A stretch of 64,000 nt of DNA from Pseudobutyrivibrio xylanivorans (GCF_008935055.1 NZ_CP043028.1:3068501-3132500), one strand, 5' to 3'; counted from the first letter of the stretch, positions 20,562 through 29,603 are shown. Notes: a model not told the origin generated them from the letters alone. A program made the numbers and translations.

Positions 20562-22136
20562 TTAGGCAGCTTCTTGGAGACGCATCTTTTTATTGTGATA
20601 TTTATATAAGTTATGACCTATTGAAACCAAAAGAACCTCAAGTTTTACGGATTCTATTCCTTTTCGGACTATTCTTTTATACCAACGATCATTTTTTATG
20701 ATTCCGAAAGTACCTTCCGCTTGAATGGATCTGTTCATTCTAAGGAGTGCTCCCTGGATGCTTTCAAGATTATTTATAACCTCCTGATGCATAGCGGTCA
20801 GTTCTTCGTTTATTCTTACGGTTTTGTTTTTATCTGTTTTCTTACACTTCGATGCATAGGGACAACCACTGCAGTCTTCACACTGATAGACTTCTTCTTG
20901 CCGGCCATACTGGTTTCCTTTTACATGCTGCCTGTATAGAAAGTTGAAGCTCCTCCCATTAGGACAACGCATTTTCCCATCATCACCGATCTCAAAATTA
21001 ACAGCTCTGAATGGATCGTTGTGATATTTCTTATCGGTCGTCTCCTTTTTAAACATTGTGAACTTCATGTACTTTTTCATGCCTTTTTGCTCGCAAAAGA
21101 TATAATTATTGAACGAGCCATATCCAGCATCAGCCACAGGATATTTTGGATAAAAGCCATATGTTTCATAATACTTATTCATCAACGGTATGAAGCAGTC
21201 CATGTCAGATCTGTATTGATTAACATCAACAACTGCTATGTATTCATCAGCTACACCAATCTGAACGTTGTATGCGGGAAGAAGCTGGTCGTTTCCCATG
21301 TAGTCGGTCTTTATTCTCATGAATGTAGCGGAAGGATCTGTCTTTGAATAGCTGTTCCTGTTTTCTCCACAGATGCTGATTTTTGTGACATATTCATTGA
21401 GCTTTGTTGTGTACTCTACAAGCTTTTCGTACTGTCTCTGCTGGACGGTTTTCCTATGTCCTTTTCCTGAAACAAAAGTTGAAGTATCAAGCTTCCATAT
21501 CTCAGAAAACCGTTCTGTTATCTGGCGCATATATTCAGGCATGTACTCTGTATTAGTCTCAATCTTGATTCCGCTCCACTGAAGATCGCTGTTGATTTCT
21601 TGCAGTAATTTAGTAATCTTTTCAAAAAGACGGTAACGGGATTTTTCCGTGGCCTTCTTCCATACCCAAGTATATTTGTTAGCATTAGCTTCAAACTTCG
21701 AACCATCAATATAAAGATGATTCAGGTCAACTTTATGCCTGCTGAATATTTCCTGATTAATATCATTGAAAATATCCTCTATTGAATCCTTTAACACATC
21801 GTTTATGAAATAGCTGAAGGTTCTGTAAGAAGGAGTTTCCCTGTCCATAAGATACATAAATCGAATGTTAACCCTACAGTTTTCTTGAAGTCCTCTTAGT
21901 GAAATATATCCTTCACTCATAAAACCGAATAGTACGGTTTTCAACATTTTGACTGGATTATATCTGATTCTGCCAAGCTTATGCTCTGGCACATTTTTCA
22001 GATACTTCTCAAGATTCATACCTCCCACGAGTTCGTCAAAAGTAAAAACCGGATCACAGATATCCAAGCAATCTGAAATAAAAAATGGTAAAACGCCCTG
22101 ATTTAGAGTATTATAAGAATTGGTTTGATTGATCAT
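20562..22136 (-). CDS. IS1182-family DDE transposase
   Basis: A 524-residue transposase. An N-terminal DUF772-like region (LEKYLKNVPEHKLGRIRYNP, then KMLKTVLFGF) is followed by a DDE domain with DGSKFEANANKYTW as the first-Asp region, VADAGYGS as the second and QAEGTFGIIKND near the C-terminus carrying the Glu. A Cys-rich insert (CEDCSGCPYASKC) is typical of the family. The frame is intact from start to stop, so the element could be active. Confidence 0.93.
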   Translation of the reverse strand: MINQTNSYNTLNQGVLPFFISDCLDICDPVFTFDELVGGMNLEKYLKNVPEHKLGRIRYNPVKMLKTVLFGFMSEGYISLRGLQENCRVNIRFMYLMDRETPSYRTFSYFINDVLKDSIEDIFNDINQEIFSRHKVDLNHLYIDGSKFEANANKYTWVWKKATEKSRYRLFEKITKLLQEINSDLQWSGIKIETNTEYMPEYMRQITERFSEIWKLDTSTFVSGKGHRKTVQQRQYEKLVEYTTKLNEYVTKISICGENRNSYSKTDPSATFMRIKTDYMGNDQLLPAYNVQIGVADEYIAVVDVNQYRSDMDCFIPLMNKYYETYGFYPKYPVADAGYGSFNNYIFCEQKGMKKYMKFTMFKKETTDKKYHNDPFRAVNFEIGDDGKMRCPNGRSFNFLYRQHVKGNQYGRQEEVYQCEDCSGCPYASKCKKTDKNKTVRINEELTAMHQEVINNLESIQGALLRMNRSIQAEGTFGIIKNDRWYKRIVRKGIESVKLEVLLVSIGHNLYKYHNKKMRLQEAA

Positions 22137-22153
22137 GGTAATATTTTACCATG

Positions 22154-22200
22154 AAAAAAGAGAAGTAATCGGCTGTTTCCAGCTATTACTTCTCTTTTTT
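22154..22200. terminator. Bidirectional hairpin shielding the IS transposase
   Basis: A perfect 16-bp stem (22154-22169 with 22185-22200) and 15-nt loop, A-run on one side and T-run on the other, so it reads as an intrinsic terminator on both strands. It lies 18 nt upstream of the transposase start, where it would stop transcripts entering from purB. Confidence 0.85.
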
Positions 22201-22250
22201 TCATGAGCTGATTATTTCACAGCCCCTTCTCGGATTCAAAATTATATTTT

Positions 22251-22500
22251 ATGACTTCTTGTGGGCTACTTAAGGAAAAAGCCCACAAGAACTTGGCTTT
22301 GCCAAGCAATATTTTCTTTCAGAAAATATTGGTCCATGTCCGGTTCTTGATTTTCTGAGGAAAATCAAAAACCTATGACTTCTTGCTGACCAAACAAGGA
22401 AATTGTCAGCAAGAATCCTGCTTTGCAGGACATGAAAATAGATAAATCTATTTTCATGGTATTTACGATTCCTGAAAAACTGATGTTTTTCAAGAATCTA
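22251..22500. repeat. Structured repeat R2, copy A: two tandem four-hairpin units
   Basis: A 250-bp non-coding element made of two related units (22251-22374 and 22375-22500), each beginning ATGACTTCTTG. Each unit can fold into four hairpins: a TTCTTG/CAAGAA-clamped stem, a short GC stem with a TTT loop, an A/T-rich stem of 11-13 bp, and a last stem before the next ATGA. Stem sequences differ between units but remain complementary. It ends inside the purB stop codon (22498-22500) on the other strand. An inverted near-identical copy lies at 61717-61984. Confidence 0.8.
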
Positions 22501-23952
22501 TACATTAATCTCAGCTTTAACACCAAGAACGTCCTTGTTTGCATCAAGGATTGGTGTAATAACATCGCGGAGGTAAACCTCTACCTGACGAGGGCTGCGG
22601 CCAACGTAGCGGCTAGGCTCCATTGTAGCCTCAAGCTCCTCAAGGCCCATTGGGAACTCATCATCCGCAGCGATGAGCTCTAAGAGGTTATTCTCCTTGC
22701 CCTCTACCTTAACATTCTTGCCAGCTTCCATAGAAAGAGTTCTAATCTTCTCGTGAAGCTCCTGACGGTTTCCGCCAAGCTTAACTGCATCCATCATGAT
22801 ATTCTCAGTTGCCATGAATGGAAGCTCTGACATAAGACGCTTTGTGATAACCTTGTCGTAAACCACAAGACCATCTACTACGTTCAAGCAAAGGTCAAGT
22901 ACACCATCAGTTGCAAGGAAGCCCTCTGCAATAGAAAGACGCTTGTTTGCTGAATCATCAAGTGTACGCTCAAACCACTGTGTAGCTGATGTGATTGCTG
23001 GATTCAAAGCATCAATCATTACGTATCTTGAAAGAGATGCAATTCTCTCGCTTCTCATAGGATTACGCTTGTAAGCCATAGCAGATGAACCAATCTGGCT
23101 CTTCTCAAATGGCTCCTCTACTTCCTTCAAATGCTGAAGTAGACGAATGTCATTTGACATCTTGTGAGCAGATGCTGCAATACCTGCAAGGATGTTGCAA
23201 ACTCTGGTATCAACCTTACGTGAATAGGTCTGGCCAGAAACTGGGTAGCAAGCCTCAAATCCCATCTTCTTTGCAATAGTTGGGTCGATCTTATCGATTG
23301 TATCGTGGTCTCCATTGAAAAGCTCGAGGAAGCTTGCCTGAGTACCTGTTGTTCCCTTTGAGCCAAGAAGCTTAAGAGTAGAAAGTACATAATCAAGGTC
23401 TTCAAGGTCCATTACGAACTCATTGAGCCAAAGAGTTGCACGCTTTCCTACTGTGGTAGGCTGTGCTGGCTGAAAATGTGTAAAGGCAAGTGTTGGCTGT
23501 GCCTTGTACTTCTCAGCAAAGTTTGCAAGCTCTGCAATTACATTTACAAGCTTCTTTCTGATAAGAAGAAGCGCATCACGCATGATAATAATATCTGTAT
23601 TGTCACCAACGTAGCAGCTTGTTGCTCCAAGATGAATGATGCCAGCAGCCTTTGGACACTGCTGTCCATAAGCATATACGTGGCTCATTACATCATGGCG
23701 AACTTCCTTCTCACGAGCCTTTGCAACATCATAATTAATATCCTCGATGTGCTGCTTCATCTCGTCAATCATCTCCTGAGTGATTACAGGCTTACCATCC
23801 TGTGAGAGGCCAAGTTCCATCTCAGTCTCAGCAAGAGCAATCCAAAGTCTACGCCAGGTCGAAAACTTCTTATCCTGACTGAAGATGTACTGCATCTCCT
23901 TGCTGGCGTATCTCTCCGAAAGTGGGCTGGTGTATCTACTTGTATCTGACAT
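22498..23952 (-). CDS. purB: Adenylosuccinate lyase
   Basis: Catalyses two beta-eliminations of fumarate in purine synthesis: SAICAR to AICAR, and adenylosuccinate to AMP. The 484-residue fumarase/aspartase-superfamily protein shows HLGATSCYVGDNTD (107-120), THFQPAQPTT (158-167, catalytic His159) and the flexible signature loop SSAMAYKRNP (289-298). It follows purF in a minus-strand purine block purC-purF-purB. A long structured element fills the purF-purB gap, and the R2 repeat begins within its stop codon. The RBS is AAGGAGAG. Confidence 0.97.
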   Translation of the reverse strand: MSDTSRYTSPLSERYASKEMQYIFSQDKKFSTWRRLWIALAETEMELGLSQDGKPVITQEMIDEMKQHIEDINYDVAKAREKEVRHDVMSHVYAYGQQCPKAAGIIHLGATSCYVGDNTDIIIMRDALLLIRKKLVNVIAELANFAEKYKAQPTLAFTHFQPAQPTTVGKRATLWLNEFVMDLEDLDYVLSTLKLLGSKGTTGTQASFLELFNGDHDTIDKIDPTIAKKMGFEACYPVSGQTYSRKVDTRVCNILAGIAASAHKMSNDIRLLQHLKEVEEPFEKSQIGSSAMAYKRNPMRSERIASLSRYVMIDALNPAITSATQWFERTLDDSANKRLSIAEGFLATDGVLDLCLNVVDGLVVYDKVITKRLMSELPFMATENIMMDAVKLGGNRQELHEKIRTLSMEAGKNVKVEGKENNLLELIAADDEFPMGLEELEATMEPSRYVGRSPRQVEVYLRDVITPILDANKDVLGVKAEINV

Positions 23953-23975
23953 AATTCTCTCCTTACATTTTATCT

Positions 23976-24100
23976 ACCGCCAAATGTTACGCTCTCAAGC
24001 CTATGTATTACTCCGCTCAGCGTAAAATGCTTCGCTTAAGTAACACATAGAGCTAGATAGCTACATTTGGCTAATATACATAGCGGTAGCCCTATGCAGC
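23976..24100. repeat. R1-family intercistronic long hairpin (purF-purB gap)
   Basis: A nested hairpin of the R1 family. The outer stem is CCAAATGT (23980-23987) with ACATTTGG (24063-24070), also framed by ACCGC/GCGGT. Inside are the family constants TACGC..CAAGC and AGCT.GAT.GCTA, a variable stem CTATGT..TACT with AGTA..ACATAG, and an apical segment starting CGCTCA and ending TTCGCTT. It fills the gap between two co-directional purine genes. Confidence 0.75.
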
Positions 24101-24110
24101 GGCTACGACT

Positions 24111-25556
24111 TTATTTATCGTATTCACCACGGATATCGCGGGTTGGTGGCTCGATTGGGTAGTTTCCGTCGAAGCATCCATGGCATATCTCCATTCCATC
24201 TACCATCTCTGATAGTCTGTCGAAGCCAAGGTACGCAAGCGAATCTGCGCCGATAATCGCGCAAATTTCGTCTACTGAATGCTTGTATGCAATGAGCTGC
24301 TCACGGCAAGGTACATCTGTACCGAAGTAGCATGGCCATAAGAATGGTGGTGATGAAATACGCACATGAACCTCTGTTGCGCCAGCATCTCGAAGCATCT
24401 TAACGATGCGATCAGATGTTGTACCGCGAACAATTGAATCGTCAATCATGATGATTCGCTTGCCATTAACCACCTCACGAAGGGCATTCAGCTTCACCTG
24501 AACTGATGATTGTCTGCTGGCCTGCTTAGGCTTAATAAATGTACGTCCCACATAGCTGTTTTTCACGAAAGCTGTGCCATATGGAATACCAGATTCCAAT
24601 GAATACCCCATTGCAGCTGCATTTCCTGATTCTGGAACGCCTACAACCAAATCTGCCTCCACAGGTGAATCCTGTGCAAGGAAACGTCCGGCCTTGATAC
24701 GTGACTCATAAACAGAGATTCCGTCGATATCACTATCAGGGCGAGCAAAATAGATGTATTCAAAGATACAACGTCCGTGCTTTTCCTTTGGGACGCATCT
24801 GCTCTTGTCAGATTTAATTCCAAAGTCAGGAGAAATTGTAACTATCTCTCCTGGCTCAATATCACGAATATACTCTGCACCAATTGTATCAAGAGCACAG
24901 GTCTCTGATGCGATAACATAAGCATTATCACGCTTTCCCAAGCAAAGCGGTCTGAAGCCCTGTGGGTCACGAGCTGCAATGAGCTTACGAGGCGACATAA
25001 CTACAAGTGAATATGCTCCCTTAATCTTGTCGCAGGTTCTTGCAACAGCCTCTTCAACAGTTGCGCTCTTGAGACGCTCTCTGGCAATAATATATGCAAT
25101 AGTCTCGGAATCAATAGTAGTCTGGAAAATGGCACCTGTCATAGAAAGCTCATCGCGAAGCTCCTCCGCATTGATAAGATTTCCGTTGTGTGCCATTCCA
25201 AGAAGTCCCTTCCAATATGAAAGTACAAGTGGCTGTGCATTCTCACGGCAGGATGAACCTGCGGTAGAATATCTGGTATGTCCAACGCCGATGTCACCAT
25301 GCATACTCTCAAGGATTTCCTGATTGAATACTTCATTTACAAGGCCCATGTCTTTGTGCAGTGCATAATTACGCTTTGGGCCATTGGTATCTGAAACGGC
25401 GATGCCACAGCTCTCCTGCCCTCTATGCTGTAAAGCAAAAAGGCCATAATAAATAGAGGAGGCAACATCTCCGCCATCAAAATCATACATCGCAAAGACG
25501 CCGCACTCCTCATGCAGTCCGTCCCATGGAGTATCCTTTAAATTAAAATCTCCCAT
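24111..25556 (-). CDS. purF: Amidophosphoribosyltransferase
   Basis: First committed step of purine synthesis: PRPP + glutamine to phosphoribosylamine. The 481-residue protein has a 17-residue propeptide before the N-terminal nucleophile (EEC-GVFAMYD, Cys18), the glutaminase domain, and the phosphoribosyltransferase loop IIMIDDSIVRGTTSD near 365. Cysteines including CHGC near the C-terminus match the 4Fe-4S, propeptide-processed class typified by Bacillus subtilis PurF, in which oxygen destroys the cluster. It lies between purC and purB with hairpin elements on both sides. Confidence 0.97.
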   Translation of the reverse strand: MGDFNLKDTPWDGLHEECGVFAMYDFDGGDVASSIYYGLFALQHRGQESCGIAVSDTNGPKRNYALHKDMGLVNEVFNQEILESMHGDIGVGHTRYSTAGSSCRENAQPLVLSYWKGLLGMAHNGNLINAEELRDELSMTGAIFQTTIDSETIAYIIARERLKSATVEEAVARTCDKIKGAYSLVVMSPRKLIAARDPQGFRPLCLGKRDNAYVIASETCALDTIGAEYIRDIEPGEIVTISPDFGIKSDKSRCVPKEKHGRCIFEYIYFARPDSDIDGISVYESRIKAGRFLAQDSPVEADLVVGVPESGNAAAMGYSLESGIPYGTAFVKNSYVGRTFIKPKQASRQSSVQVKLNALREVVNGKRIIMIDDSIVRGTTSDRIVKMLRDAGATEVHVRISSPPFLWPCYFGTDVPCREQLIAYKHSVDEICAIIGADSLAYLGFDRLSEMVDGMEICHGCFDGNYPIEPPTRDIRGEYDK

Positions 25557-25585
25557 AAAATCTCCTAATACCTACCGATGCTCAC

Positions 25586-25643
25586 ATATTTCTAATTGAT
25601 TCAGTATCGTTTTCACTATATTCACTGAATCAATAAGAAATAT
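25586..25643. repeat. R3-family long hairpin (purC-purF gap)
   Basis: A 20-nt arm (25586-25605) pairs with 25624-25643 with one mismatch. The 18-nt loop starts ATCG and ends CTATATTC. The hairpin at 56245-56335 has the same loop ends on a different stem. It lies 50 nt past the purC stop and may end or process the message. Confidence 0.7.
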
Positions 25644-25693
25644 TGTTCACATCTGTTTTCTCTAAGTTCTTATAAAGCTAGTCTTAATATTAA

Positions 25694-26560
25694 CTACACT
25701 TCAAGAGACTTGCCTGTAAGAAGTGCATACGCTTCTAAGTACTTAGCAATAGTCTTGTCGATTACATCCTGTGGAAGAAGGTAATCTGACTCTGGATTTG
25801 CCTTGAGCCAATCACGTACAAACTGCTTATCGAAAGATGGCTGACCGTGACCTGCCTCATAGCCCTCGAGTGGCCAGAAGCGTGAGCTGTCTGGTGTAAG
25901 CATCTCATCAGCAAGAACGATATTACCATCCTCATCAAGACCAAATTCGAACTTTGTATCTGCAATGATAATACCCTTTGTAAGAGCATAATCTGCACAC
26001 TTCTTGTAAAGAGCAATTGTATTATCACGAAGAGCTGTTGCATACTCCTCTCCGTGGCCTGGGAATTCTTTTTCAAGAACCTCTATAGAACGCTCGAAAG
26101 AGATATTTTCATCATGATCACCAATTTCTGCCTTAGTTGATGGAGTGTAGATTGGCTCAGGAAGCTTGTCAGATTCCTGTAGACCAGCTGGAAGCTTTAT
26201 TCCGCAAACTGTGCCGTTCTCCTTGTAGCTTGCCCAGCCTGATCCTGTGATGTAACCGCGAACGATGCACTCGATAGGAAGCATTGTAAGCTTCTTGCAC
26301 ATCATAGCCTTGCCCTTGTACTCCTCGTTTCTGAAGAATTCAGGCATCTCGTTCACATCAGTTGAAAGCATGTGATTTGGAACGATATCTGAAGTAAGGT
26401 CAAACCAAAACTTAGACATCTGGGTAAGAACTGCACCCTTATTAACAATCTTATTCTTTAAAATTACATCGAATGCAGATATACGATCTGTGGCTACCAT
26501 GATAATGCTATCCCCATTATCGTATACTTCTCTTACTTTTCCCTCTTTAATTGGTTTCAT
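25694..26560 (-). CDS. purC: SAICAR synthetase
   Basis: Joins aspartate to CAIR with ATP in purine synthesis. The 288-residue monofunctional enzyme begins MKPIKEGKVREVYD, the family's nucleotide-binding KxREVY start, and contains ATDRISAFD and the signature-like LPIECIVRGYITGSGW. ATG at 26560 with GAGAGAGGA upstream is preferred over the in-frame TTG at 26566. It starts the visible purC-purF-purB block, though gpmI lies upstream on the same strand. Confidence 0.97.
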   Translation of the reverse strand: MKPIKEGKVREVYDNGDSIIMVATDRISAFDVILKNKIVNKGAVLTQMSKFWFDLTSDIVPNHMLSTDVNEMPEFFRNEEYKGKAMMCKKLTMLPIECIVRGYITGSGWASYKENGTVCGIKLPAGLQESDKLPEPIYTPSTKAEIGDHDENISFERSIEVLEKEFPGHGEEYATALRDNTIALYKKCADYALTKGIIIADTKFEFGLDEDGNIVLADEMLTPDSSRFWPLEGYEAGHGQPSFDKQFVRDWLKANPESDYLLPQDVIDKTIAKYLEAYALLTGKSLEV

Positions 26561-26603
26561 AATCAAATCCTCTCTCTTTTTATTTAGTTTATTTAATTAT
26601 CCA

Positions 26604-26620
26604 TCCCCCTATAAGGGGGA
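26604..26620 (-). terminator. Short GC hairpin after gpmI
   Basis: TCCCCCT-ATA-AGGGGGA, 8 nt past the gpmI stop. No good T-run follows on the minus strand, so termination is probably partial and purC may be read in part from the gpmI promoter. Confidence 0.5.
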
Positions 26621-26627
26621 GAAACAA

Positions 26628-28172
26628 TTATTTCTTAATTAAAAGTGACTTACCAGTCATCTCCGCTGGCTGCTCGAGACCCATGATCTCGATAAGTGTT
26701 GGAGCGATATCGCAAAGAGCACCGCCCTCGCGAAGTGTATAAGCCTCATCATAGTTAACTAAGATAAATGGAACAGGATTTGTTGTGTGAGCTGTGTATG
26801 GCTCTCCTGTCTCATAATCAATCATCTTATCTGCATTACCGTGGTCAGCACAGATGAACAATGCTCCGTTCACCTCTTTAACTGCCTCAACGGCATCTCC
26901 TACAAGTGAGTCTACACGCTCTACAGCCTTTACAGCTGCCTCTATGACGCCAGTATGACCAACCATATCTGGGTTAGCAAAGTTGATTACGATTACATCG
27001 TACTTGTCAGACTTGATAGCCTCTACAAGCTTTGCTCCAACCTCTGGTGCCGACATTTCAGGCTTAAGGTCATATGTAGCTACATCCTTTGGTGAGTTAA
27101 CAAGGATTCTTTCCTCATCCTTGTTAGGCTCCTCAACACCGCCGTTGAAGAAGAATGTAACGTGTGCGTATTTTTCTGTTTCTGCAAGTCTAAGCTGCTT
27201 TAATCCATTGTTAGCTAAGAACTCGCCAAATGTATTTGTAATGTTTTCTTTCTCGAAAGCAATGTGCTTGTTAGGGATTGTCTCATCGTAATCCTTGAAG
27301 CAAGCATAGTAAAGATTAAGGAACTCTCTGTCGAAGCCTGTGAACTTGTCATCGCAGAAAGCTCTTGTAATTTCACGAGCACGGTCTGGACGGAAGTTGA
27401 AGAATACAACTGAGTCGCCGTTCTTCACTACTGAAAGAGGTGTGCCATCAGCGTAAGTGATAACTGTTGGAAGAACGAACTCATCTGTAACTCCATCATC
27501 ATAAGAAGCCTGCATAGCCTCAGGAACTGAAGTAGCCTTTACGCCCTCGCCCTTAACTAATGAATCGTAAGCCTTCTGAACACGATCCCAGTTGTTATCT
27601 CTATCCATTGCATAGTAACGACCAGAAAGTGATGCAATCTTACCAACTCCGATTTCATCCATCTTCTTCTGAAGTGTCTCTAAGAAATCCTTACCAGAAG
27701 CTGGTGGAGTATCACGTCCATCAAGGAAAGCATGAACGAAAACTTTGTCGAGGCCGTTCTTCTTGCACATCTCAAGCATTCCATATACGTGCTCGATATG
27801 GCTGTGAACACCGCCGTCTGAAAGAAGACCCCAAAGGTGCATGTCTGAATTATTCTTCTTGCAGTTTTCGATAGCTTCAAGTAAAACCTTGTTCTCGAAG
27901 AACTCGCCATCGCTAATAGCCTTTGTGATTCTTGTGAGATCCTGGTAGATGATACGGCCTGCGCCGATATTCATGTGACCTACCTCAGAATTTCCCATCT
28001 GACCGTCTGGAAGTCCAACGAACATACCAGATGCCTGTCCCTGAACAAATGGACACTCAGCCATAAGCTTGTCCATAACAGGTGTGTTTGCCATTGCGAT
28101 TGCATTTCCCTTTGGATTTTCGTTGATTCCGTATCCATCGAGAACCATAAGTACTACAGGTTTCTTACTCAT
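26628..28172 (-). CDS. gpmI: 2,3-bisphosphoglycerate-independent phosphoglycerate mutase
   Basis: Interconverts 3- and 2-phosphoglycerate using Mn2+ and a phosphoserine intermediate. The 514-residue alkaline-phosphatase-superfamily enzyme shows LDGYG (metal ligand D12), the catalytic serine in GQMGNSEVGH (S62), a DGRDTPP loop and a C-terminal HGNAD metal motif. AAGGAGG precedes the ATG. It belongs to a run of glycolytic genes on the minus strand (gap, pgk, tpiA, then two lipoprotein genes, then gpmI). Confidence 0.97.
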   Translation of the reverse strand: MSKKPVVLMVLDGYGINENPKGNAIAMANTPVMDKLMAECPFVQGQASGMFVGLPDGQMGNSEVGHMNIGAGRIIYQDLTRITKAISDGEFFENKVLLEAIENCKKNNSDMHLWGLLSDGGVHSHIEHVYGMLEMCKKNGLDKVFVHAFLDGRDTPPASGKDFLETLQKKMDEIGVGKIASLSGRYYAMDRDNNWDRVQKAYDSLVKGEGVKATSVPEAMQASYDDGVTDEFVLPTVITYADGTPLSVVKNGDSVVFFNFRPDRAREITRAFCDDKFTGFDREFLNLYYACFKDYDETIPNKHIAFEKENITNTFGEFLANNGLKQLRLAETEKYAHVTFFFNGGVEEPNKDEERILVNSPKDVATYDLKPEMSAPEVGAKLVEAIKSDKYDVIVINFANPDMVGHTGVIEAAVKAVERVDSLVGDAVEAVKEVNGALFICADHGNADKMIDYETGEPYTAHTTNPVPFILVNYDEAYTLREGGALCDIAPTLIEIMGLEQPAEMTGKSLLIKK

Positions 28173-28214
28173 AGTAATTCCTCCTTAAATGCCTAGTGTT
28201 ACTAGTTCATTATT

Positions 28215-29603
28215 CTATTGTTTTTTTGTAATGTGTCCCCTAGCGTCTATCTGCGCTGAGCTTGATAAACTGTTGAGACTATCTATGATATCGCTATATG
28301 CTTTATCGTCTTTGCCAAGCAGGCTTGTGACTCCTGCGCTAAATCTGCAAGGAAGAAAATATGCATTGATACTTCCATCCTTTGATATTCTAACCTGTGC
28401 AAGGCCTGTGTTGTAATCTGCAGGCATTGTGCCAGTGATTGAAAACCAATAATTTCCAAGGCTATAGAAAATTGGAACGTCGTCCATATATTCCACAGTC
28501 TGAAGGCAATGTGTGTGCCCTCCTATTATAACATCTGCTCCAGCCTCTACAAAGCTTCTTGCAAGTGCCACCTGGTCACCGCCATAATTGGCATTTCCCT
28601 CTGTTCCCCAATGTGGAAAAACGATGACATAGTCTGCATTCTGCTTCGCCTCACGAATCACTCCGCAAAAGACTTCAGGATGAAGACATTTGAGAACTCC
28701 TGGTGAAACGCCAGTAGCCTCCTGAGTAAAACTAAGTGTGCGCTCGATTTGAGTCGCAGAGCATATTGCTATTTTCCTGCCGCCTATAATGAAATAGACT
28801 GGCTTCTTCGCTTCCTCTATGGTTACACCAGCACCCATAAATGGCATTTCAGCCGATTTTAAAGTATCAAGTGTATCAAGAAAGCCTGTCTCACCATAAT
28901 CAAAAACATGATTATTGGCAATGCTTACAACATCAACTCCAAGCTCATAGAGTAGATTTACTCTGCTAGGAGCACCCCTGAAGGTATATGCCTTTCCTTG
29001 AAGTGCTGTACCTCTGGAAGTGTAAGCAAATTCATTATTAACCATCAAGATATCAGCTGATTTCATCTCGCCCAAAAGATTATCAGAAAAACAATCTATA
29101 ATACCATTTTTCTGATGGTCCATATAGACCGTTGTAGCTACCCCATCAGCTATAGACAAATCTCCGGTGAAATCAAGAATGATATCACCATCGACTTCTT
29201 CATCTAATAAATATGTTTTATCGAAAGAATAATTCTGTATTCCTGTACTTTTACAGTATTCATACCAAAGAACATGAATACTTTTGCCTGTGAGCTCATA
29301 CCAGATATCCGGTGTTTCAAAATTAGCGTAACTAGCAATCTCCTGAATGACTGCATCTCCATATTCCGCTGTAACTAGTGATAAAAAATTCTCGTCAACC
29401 GGATGCCCACCAATAAATGCTTTTGTACTGTTATTTAAGATTGTGTCCCAAGCTTCTCCTAAATCGGCAATTTCTATTCGCTCAGGCTCCTTCTCTTTTT
29501 CCTTAACAATCTCTGAAGAAACTGATGAATAATCTCTTCCGCAGCCCCCTGCCAAGCATGCAAAGGCTAATAAAATAGTCAAGCAAAACTTACATTTCTT
29601 CAT
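28215..29603 (-). CDS. CapA-family metallophosphatase-like lipoprotein
   Basis: A 462-residue lipoprotein (lipobox ending LAGGC, Cys21) with a CapA/PgsA-type calcineurin-like fold. Visible motifs are DFTGDLSIAD, MVNNEFAYTSRG, SIANNHVFDYGE, VFPHWGTEGNANY and GGHTHCLQ. CapA proteins take part in polyglutamate capsule synthesis, but solitary copies in clostridia have no proven function. The gene overlaps the upstream Sel1 lipoprotein gene by 14 nt, so the two are co-translated and may work together at the cell surface. No pgsB or pgsC partner lies nearby. Confidence 0.85.
   Translation of the reverse strand: MKKCKFCLTILLAFACLAGGCGRDYSSVSSEIVKEKEKEPERIEIADLGEAWDTILNNSTKAFIGGHPVDENFLSLVTAEYGDAVIQEIASYANFETPDIWYELTGKSIHVLWYEYCKSTGIQNYSFDKTYLLDEEVDGDIILDFTGDLSIADGVATTVYMDHQKNGIIDCFSDNLLGEMKSADILMVNNEFAYTSRGTALQGKAYTFRGAPSRVNLLYELGVDVVSIANNHVFDYGETGFLDTLDTLKSAEMPFMGAGVTIEEAKKPVYFIIGGRKIAICSATQIERTLSFTQEATGVSPGVLKCLHPEVFCGVIREAKQNADYVIVFPHWGTEGNANYGGDQVALARSFVEAGADVIIGGHTHCLQTVEYMDDVPIFYSLGNYWFSITGTMPADYNTGLAQVRISKDGSINAYFLPCRFSAGVTSLLGKDDKAYSDIIDSLNSLSSSAQIDARGHITKKQ

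Larger units (their letters stand above)
20431..22228 (-). mobile_element. IS1182-family insertion sequence, complete
   Basis: About 1.8 kb bounded by a 14-bp perfect terminal inverted repeat (AAGGGGCTGTGAAA at 20431-20444 and its complement at 22215-22228) around one intact transposase gene. No target duplication is evident. A long hairpin just inside the right end can shield the transposase from outside transcription. It inserted between the MATE gene and the structured repeat next to purB. The intact frame suggests recent activity. Confidence 0.88.

Noticed and set aside
23976..24100. CRISPR array or tandem repeat in the hairpin-rich gaps
   Set aside because: The repeats are inverted and nested, not direct with regular unique spacers, and no cas gene is present.
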